From Acidobacteriota bacterium (GTDB lineage: Bacteria; Acidobacteriota; Thermoanaerobaculia; Multivoradales; J023), in assembly GCA_029263315.1 (NCBI GenBank), contig JAJCXR010000050.1:1-64000 (forward strand): DNA of 64,000 nucleotides, in the 5' to 3' direction. Positions 60,779 through 64,000 of the stretch are shown piece by piece; within the stretch, counting starts at the first letter, position 1, and the number at the start of each line of letters is the position of its first letter. Under the pieces are notes generated by a model. The model worked only from the letters and a program-made list of their open reading frames with translations, was not told where the DNA came from and ran no database searches. Made by a program: the position numbers and the translations under genes.

Positions 60779-63700
60779 TCAGCCCGTCGCCCACGCAGGC
60801 GCCGATGAGTCACTGGACAGCGGCCGCAAGCGGCGGGGTCCCACGAAGTGGCAACAATCGGCGACACCGAGGATATTCTCCACCTTCTTGGGCAGATCGA
60901 TACGCGCTCGGACCCGCAGGCTGCCCGGATCGACGATGATCACCCGTCCATTCTCGTGGATCTCGATTTCCACCGACGCACCGCCACCCCCGGCGTCGTA
61001 GAGACAGTCCCGGAGCTTGAGAAGACGGGCCCGAAGAGCTTCTTCGTCCTGTAGATCGAGCCCCTGACCCTTGCCCGATGCACTGTGGCCGTTGCCCGAT
61101 GCGCCGTCATTGGCACCATTGCCGGTGGAGACAGGGCCGGTGGAGACACTGCCGGTGGAGACACTGCCGGTGGAACCGTTGCCCTTGGCTTCTACGGGGA
61201 CCGTCGAGCCATGGGTCCCCTTGGAGCCAAGGAGCGCGGCGGCCCCATGTGGGTCAACGACATGACCGTTGCCCGCGGCGGTTGCCTCCGCCTCCTTTTC
61301 AGGCTGCGGAACGGCCCCCAGCACAATACGGACCCGTGTGGTGAGCATCTCCGTCGCCCTGGCAATGGGGATGACCTGGTTCACCAGCAGGCTCGGTGAG
61401 TCGTCTCGCAGCTGTAGCTTGCCCCGTAGAAACACCACCTCGTCCTCTTCCAGGTAGGAGGCGTATTTGGCATAGGGCTCGGCGAACACCACCGCATCGA
61501 CGGGACCCGTGGCGTCCTCGAATCCGAGGATTGCCATGGCCTGTCCTTGGTAGCGACCGCGCTGCAAAATCCGACGTCTCACGTTGGTGATCAACCCACC
61601 GACGACGATGTCGGAGTCGGGTGGCAGGCTCCGCAAATCCTCGGCCCGCGCCGTGGCGAAGCTCTCCAAGGGCCCTTGATGCTGATCGAGGGGATGGCTC
61701 GAAACGTAGAATCCGAGCACTTTCTTCTCGAGCTTGAGCTGCTCGTTGAGATCCCACGGAGGCACCGACGGCAATTTATACTCCGGCTCGGCGGTACCGT
61801 CCGCATCCGCCTCGACCAACAAACCGAAGAGGTTGGTCTGCCCCGAGGCTCGATCCGCCGCCGCCTTCTGGCCCGAGCGGATGGCACCGTCGAGGACCTC
61901 CAAGAGGGCGGCCCGGGCTTCGACCCCATGCACTCGGTCGAAGGCACCACATTTGATCAAGGCATCGATGGTGGATCGGTTGACCGCCCCCATGGGCACC
62001 CGTTCGCAGAAATCGAACAAGCTGTCGAAGATGTCGTTCTGACGCTCTTCGATAATCGCTTCGATGGCCTTGCTGCCCACCCCCTTGACGGCACCAAGGC
62101 CGAAACGGATATGCCCGTGATTGGCATCCCTGGGCTCCCCTTCACTGAAGACCGGTGTGAAACCGACCACCGAGGTATTGATGTCCGGCGCCCGCACCGC
62201 CACCCCATGGCGCCCGTCGGGCAGCAGCACCCGTTTGCATTCGTCGATGTATTTGACGACTTTATCGGTGTTCTCCGACTCGAAGGTGAGCACCGCCGCC
62301 ATGTATTGCACCGGAAAATAGGTCTTCAGGTAGGCCGTCTGGTAGGCGACGATGGCGTAACCCGTCGAGTGGCTCTTGTTGAAGCCGTAGCCGGCAAATT
62401 TGAGGATGAAACCGAAGAGCTCGGCCGCCTTCTTGGTGGAAAGGCCCTGCTGCTTGGCACCCTCCAGAAACTGCGCCCGATTGGCATTGATGATCTTTTC
62501 CTTTTTCTTGGAAATCGCTTTGATCAATGAGTAGGCGGCGCGCAGGGGAATGCCACCGAGCTCGTGCACGATCTGCATCACCTGCTCTTGGTAGACCATG
62601 ATGCCGTAGGTCTCGGCGGTGAATTTGTCGACGATGGGATGCACCTTGGGCACCGGCTCACGGCCGTGCTTGCGATTGTTGTAGGTGTCGATCAAGGCCA
62701 TCGGACCGGGACGATACAGGGCATTGGCGGCGATCAAGTCCTCCAGGCGATCCGGTGCCATGGCCCGCAACAGCTTGCGCATGCCGTCGGACTCGAACTG
62801 GAATACGGAAACCGTCTCGGCGCGCCGAAAGAGATCGAGCACCTTGGGATCGTCGAATTCCAGGCGATCGAGATCCAAGGGGTCCCAGGTCGCAGGGCGG
62901 CTTCCGTCGGGGTCGATCGTCCGCCGCATCACCTCTTCGTCGAGGGTCTCGATGACCAACTGCCGCGCCCGCTCGATGATCGACAGGGTTCGCAGCCCCA
63001 GGAAATCCATCTTCAACAGGCCGACCCGCTCGCAGGTGGGGCCGTCCCATTGGGTGATCAATACGTCCTGATCGCCCTGGCGATTGGTGGCCAGGGGAAG
63101 AATGTTGGACAGGGCCTGGTTGCCGATCACCACACCCGCCGCGTGCACGCCCGCATGGCGGGTCAGCCCCTCCAGCTTACGGGCCGTATCGAGCCAACCG
63201 CGGACCCCGGGATCACCGGTGTAGAGGGCCTTGAGGTCCGGATTCTCCTCCAGGGCATCGCTGATGGTGATGTTGAGCTGATCCCCCACCAGCTTACAGA
63301 TCTTGTCCACCTCCGAGAGGGGCATGTTCATCACCCGGCCGACATCGCGAATCGCCGCCTTGGCCTTGAGCATGTTGAAGGTGATGATCTGGGCGACGGT
63401 GCCTTCGCCTTCACCGTCGTATTTGTCGCGCACGTAATCGATGATGGTGCCACGGCCATCCTGACAAATATCGATGTCGATATCGGGATACTCGGCGCGG
63501 TCCGGATCGGTGAAACGCTCGAAGAGCAGGCCGTAGTGCACCGGACAGGCGTTCGACAGGCCGAGGCAGTACCCCACCATGGTGCCGACGCCGGAGCCAC
63601 GGGCATTGGCCGGAATGCCACGCCGCCGCGCTTCGTTGACAAAATCCCAACAGATCAAGAAGTACGAGGAGATGTCCTTGTCCCGCAGGATGCCGAGCTC

Positions 63701-64000
63701 ACGATCGAGCCGTGCCCGATGCTCGTCGGTGACGGTATCGCCGTATCTCCACACCAGCCCAGCCTCGGAAAGCTCCCGCAGGACGGTGTCGCATTGGGCC
63801 TTCAATTCGTCCTGGGAAATGCCTTCGCTACGATCGAACGGCTCGAGCCGATACTGGGCACAGAAAGCCTTGAGCCAGCGGGCCGAGCCGCGGGGCACCT
63901 CCTCCAGGCTGGCCGGGTCGTCCGTCTTGACGACTTTCACCACCGGCGCATGGTTATCGGTGAGGTCGAGCTCGACGTCACAGCGCTCGGCGATGCGCAC
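60779..64000 (-). CDS. dnaE: DNA polymerase III alpha subunit (N-terminus outside the window)
   Basis: 1073 residues of the C-terminal part; the gene continues past 64000. Active-site acidic motif EYPDIDIDICQDGRG, the palm/fingers segments YGIMVYQEQVMQIVHELGG and FAGYGFNKSHSTGYAIVAYQ, then a helix-hairpin-helix region and an OB fold (VVGGLITNVRRRILQRGRY), and a C-terminal domain after a long Gly/Ser/Thr linker. It is the replicative polymerase catalytic subunit, DnaE1-like. The linker contains a 15-bp repeat at 61121-61180. Confidence 0.95.
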   Translation of the reverse strand: MRIAERCDVELDLTDNHAPVVKVVKTDDPASLEEVPRGSARWLKAFCAQYRLEPFDRSEGISQDELKAQCDTVLRELSEAGLVWRYGDTVTDEHRARLDRELGILRDKDISSYFLICWDFVNEARRRGIPANARGSGVGTMVGYCLGLSNACPVHYGLLFERFTDPDRAEYPDIDIDICQDGRGTIIDYVRDKYDGEGEGTVAQIITFNMLKAKAAIRDVGRVMNMPLSEVDKICKLVGDQLNITISDALEENPDLKALYTGDPGVRGWLDTARKLEGLTRHAGVHAAGVVIGNQALSNILPLATNRQGDQDVLITQWDGPTCERVGLLKMDFLGLRTLSIIERARQLVIETLDEEVMRRTIDPDGSRPATWDPLDLDRLEFDDPKVLDLFRRAETVSVFQFESDGMRKLLRAMAPDRLEDLIAANALYRPGPMALIDTYNNRKHGREPVPKVHPIVDKFTAETYGIMVYQEQVMQIVHELGGIPLRAAYSLIKAISKKKEKIINANRAQFLEGAKQQGLSTKKAAELFGFILKFAGYGFNKSHSTGYAIVAYQTAYLKTYFPVQYMAAVLTFESENTDKVVKYIDECKRVLLPDGRHGVAVRAPDINTSVVGFTPVFSEGEPRDANHGHIRFGLGAVKGVGSKAIEAIIEERQNDIFDSLFDFCERVPMGAVNRSTIDALIKCGAFDRVHGVEARAALLEVLDGAIRSGQKAAADRASGQTNLFGLLVEADADGTAEPEYKLPSVPPWDLNEQLKLEKKVLGFYVSSHPLDQHQGPLESFATARAEDLRSLPPDSDIVVGGLITNVRRRILQRGRYQGQAMAILGFEDATGPVDAVVFAEPYAKYASYLEEDEVVFLRGKLQLRDDSPSLLVNQVIPIARATEMLTTRVRIVLGAVPQPEKEAEATAAGNGHVVDPHGAAALLGSKGTHGSTVPVEAKGNGSTGSVSTGSVSTGPVSTGNGANDGASGNGHSASGKGQGLDLQDEEALRARLLKLRDCLYDAGGGGASVEIEIHENGRVIIVDPGSLRVRARIDLPKKVENILGVADCCHFVGPRRLRPLSSDSSAPAWATG
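61121..61180. repeat. Four tandem 15-bp units in the DnaE linker
   Basis: GCCGGTGGAGACAGG, two exact copies of GCCGGTGGAGACACT, then GCCGGTGGAACCGTT. On the coding strand they give the pentapeptide repeat GSVST in the linker between the OB fold and the C-terminal domain. Confidence 0.8.

Noticed and set aside
1..64000. CRISPR arrays, tRNA or rRNA genes
   Set aside because: I saw no regularly spaced direct repeats with unique spacers, and no tRNA or rRNA-like sequence in the intergenic stretches I read. A dedicated tRNA and covariance-model scan would be decisive.

Overview
The window is about 64 kb of high-GC bacterial chromosome. Three features point to an Acidobacteriota-like genome, perhaps of the Thermoanaerobaculia or Holophagae type: a secreted VWFA protein of the type common in Acidobacteria, an ECF sigma factor of the TIGR02999 type paired with a TPR-bearing Ser/Thr kinase, and a second giant kinase with C-terminal TPRs. 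The phylum is an inference from gene content; there is no rRNA, and I saw no tRNA or CRISPR array.

Layout. 1-1300: an IS200-like Y1 (RAYT-type) transposase inside a field of long REP-like repeats carrying a GTAG foot. 1508-4864: a secreted beta-propeller/amidohydrolase fusion. 4916-5080: a 165-nt imperfect palindrome whose diverged sister lies at 56735-56901. 5484-10020: a secreted hypothetical protein with a clear promoter and terminator, then a small six-cysteine secreted peptide, an ECF sigma factor and a TPR kinase. 10053-12835: methyltransferase, polysaccharide-deacetylase-like protein and YhhN-type membrane protein. 12888-18864 (minus strand): a translationally coupled three-gene signalling operon (S1-REC-GAF histidine kinase, REC-GAF-PAS histidine kinase, REC-SpoIIE phosphatase). 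19042-23752: VWFA protein, dimethylargininase-like enzyme, serine beta-lactamase-like hydrolase. 23761-28454 (minus): tandem-HTH regulator and a kinase/cyclase-homology/TolB-like/TPR protein.

28657-35883 is a two-module NRPS (A-T-E-C-A-T, no thioesterase). It is divergent from the giant kinase and overlaps a downstream QueE-like radical SAM gene. Then follow an enoyl-CoA hydratase-like protein that lacks one catalytic Glu, a LolA-like protein and a prolyl oligopeptidase. The minus-strand block 41121-49080 is central metabolism: E2 and E3 of a 2-oxoacid dehydrogenase, an MBL hydrolase, class I FBP aldolase, a polytopic membrane protein and class 1 FBPase. 49445-53266 is a plus-strand beta-oxidation-type cluster (three crotonase-family proteins and a thiolase). 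Next come a sulfotransferase, a clade-3-like catalase that may be acquired, a PspC-like protein, a membrane hybrid histidine kinase and an outer-membrane barrel. DnaE is cut by the right edge.

Across the window, short in-frame tandem duplications recur, most often with a 15-bp unit: in the NRPS epimerase, the membrane protein, the DnaE linker, the methyltransferase N-terminus and the thiolase leader. The most promising leads are the NRPS with its coupled QueE, the S1-domain kinase operon, and the paired 165-nt palindromic elements, whose inner stems differ in sequence but stay paired.
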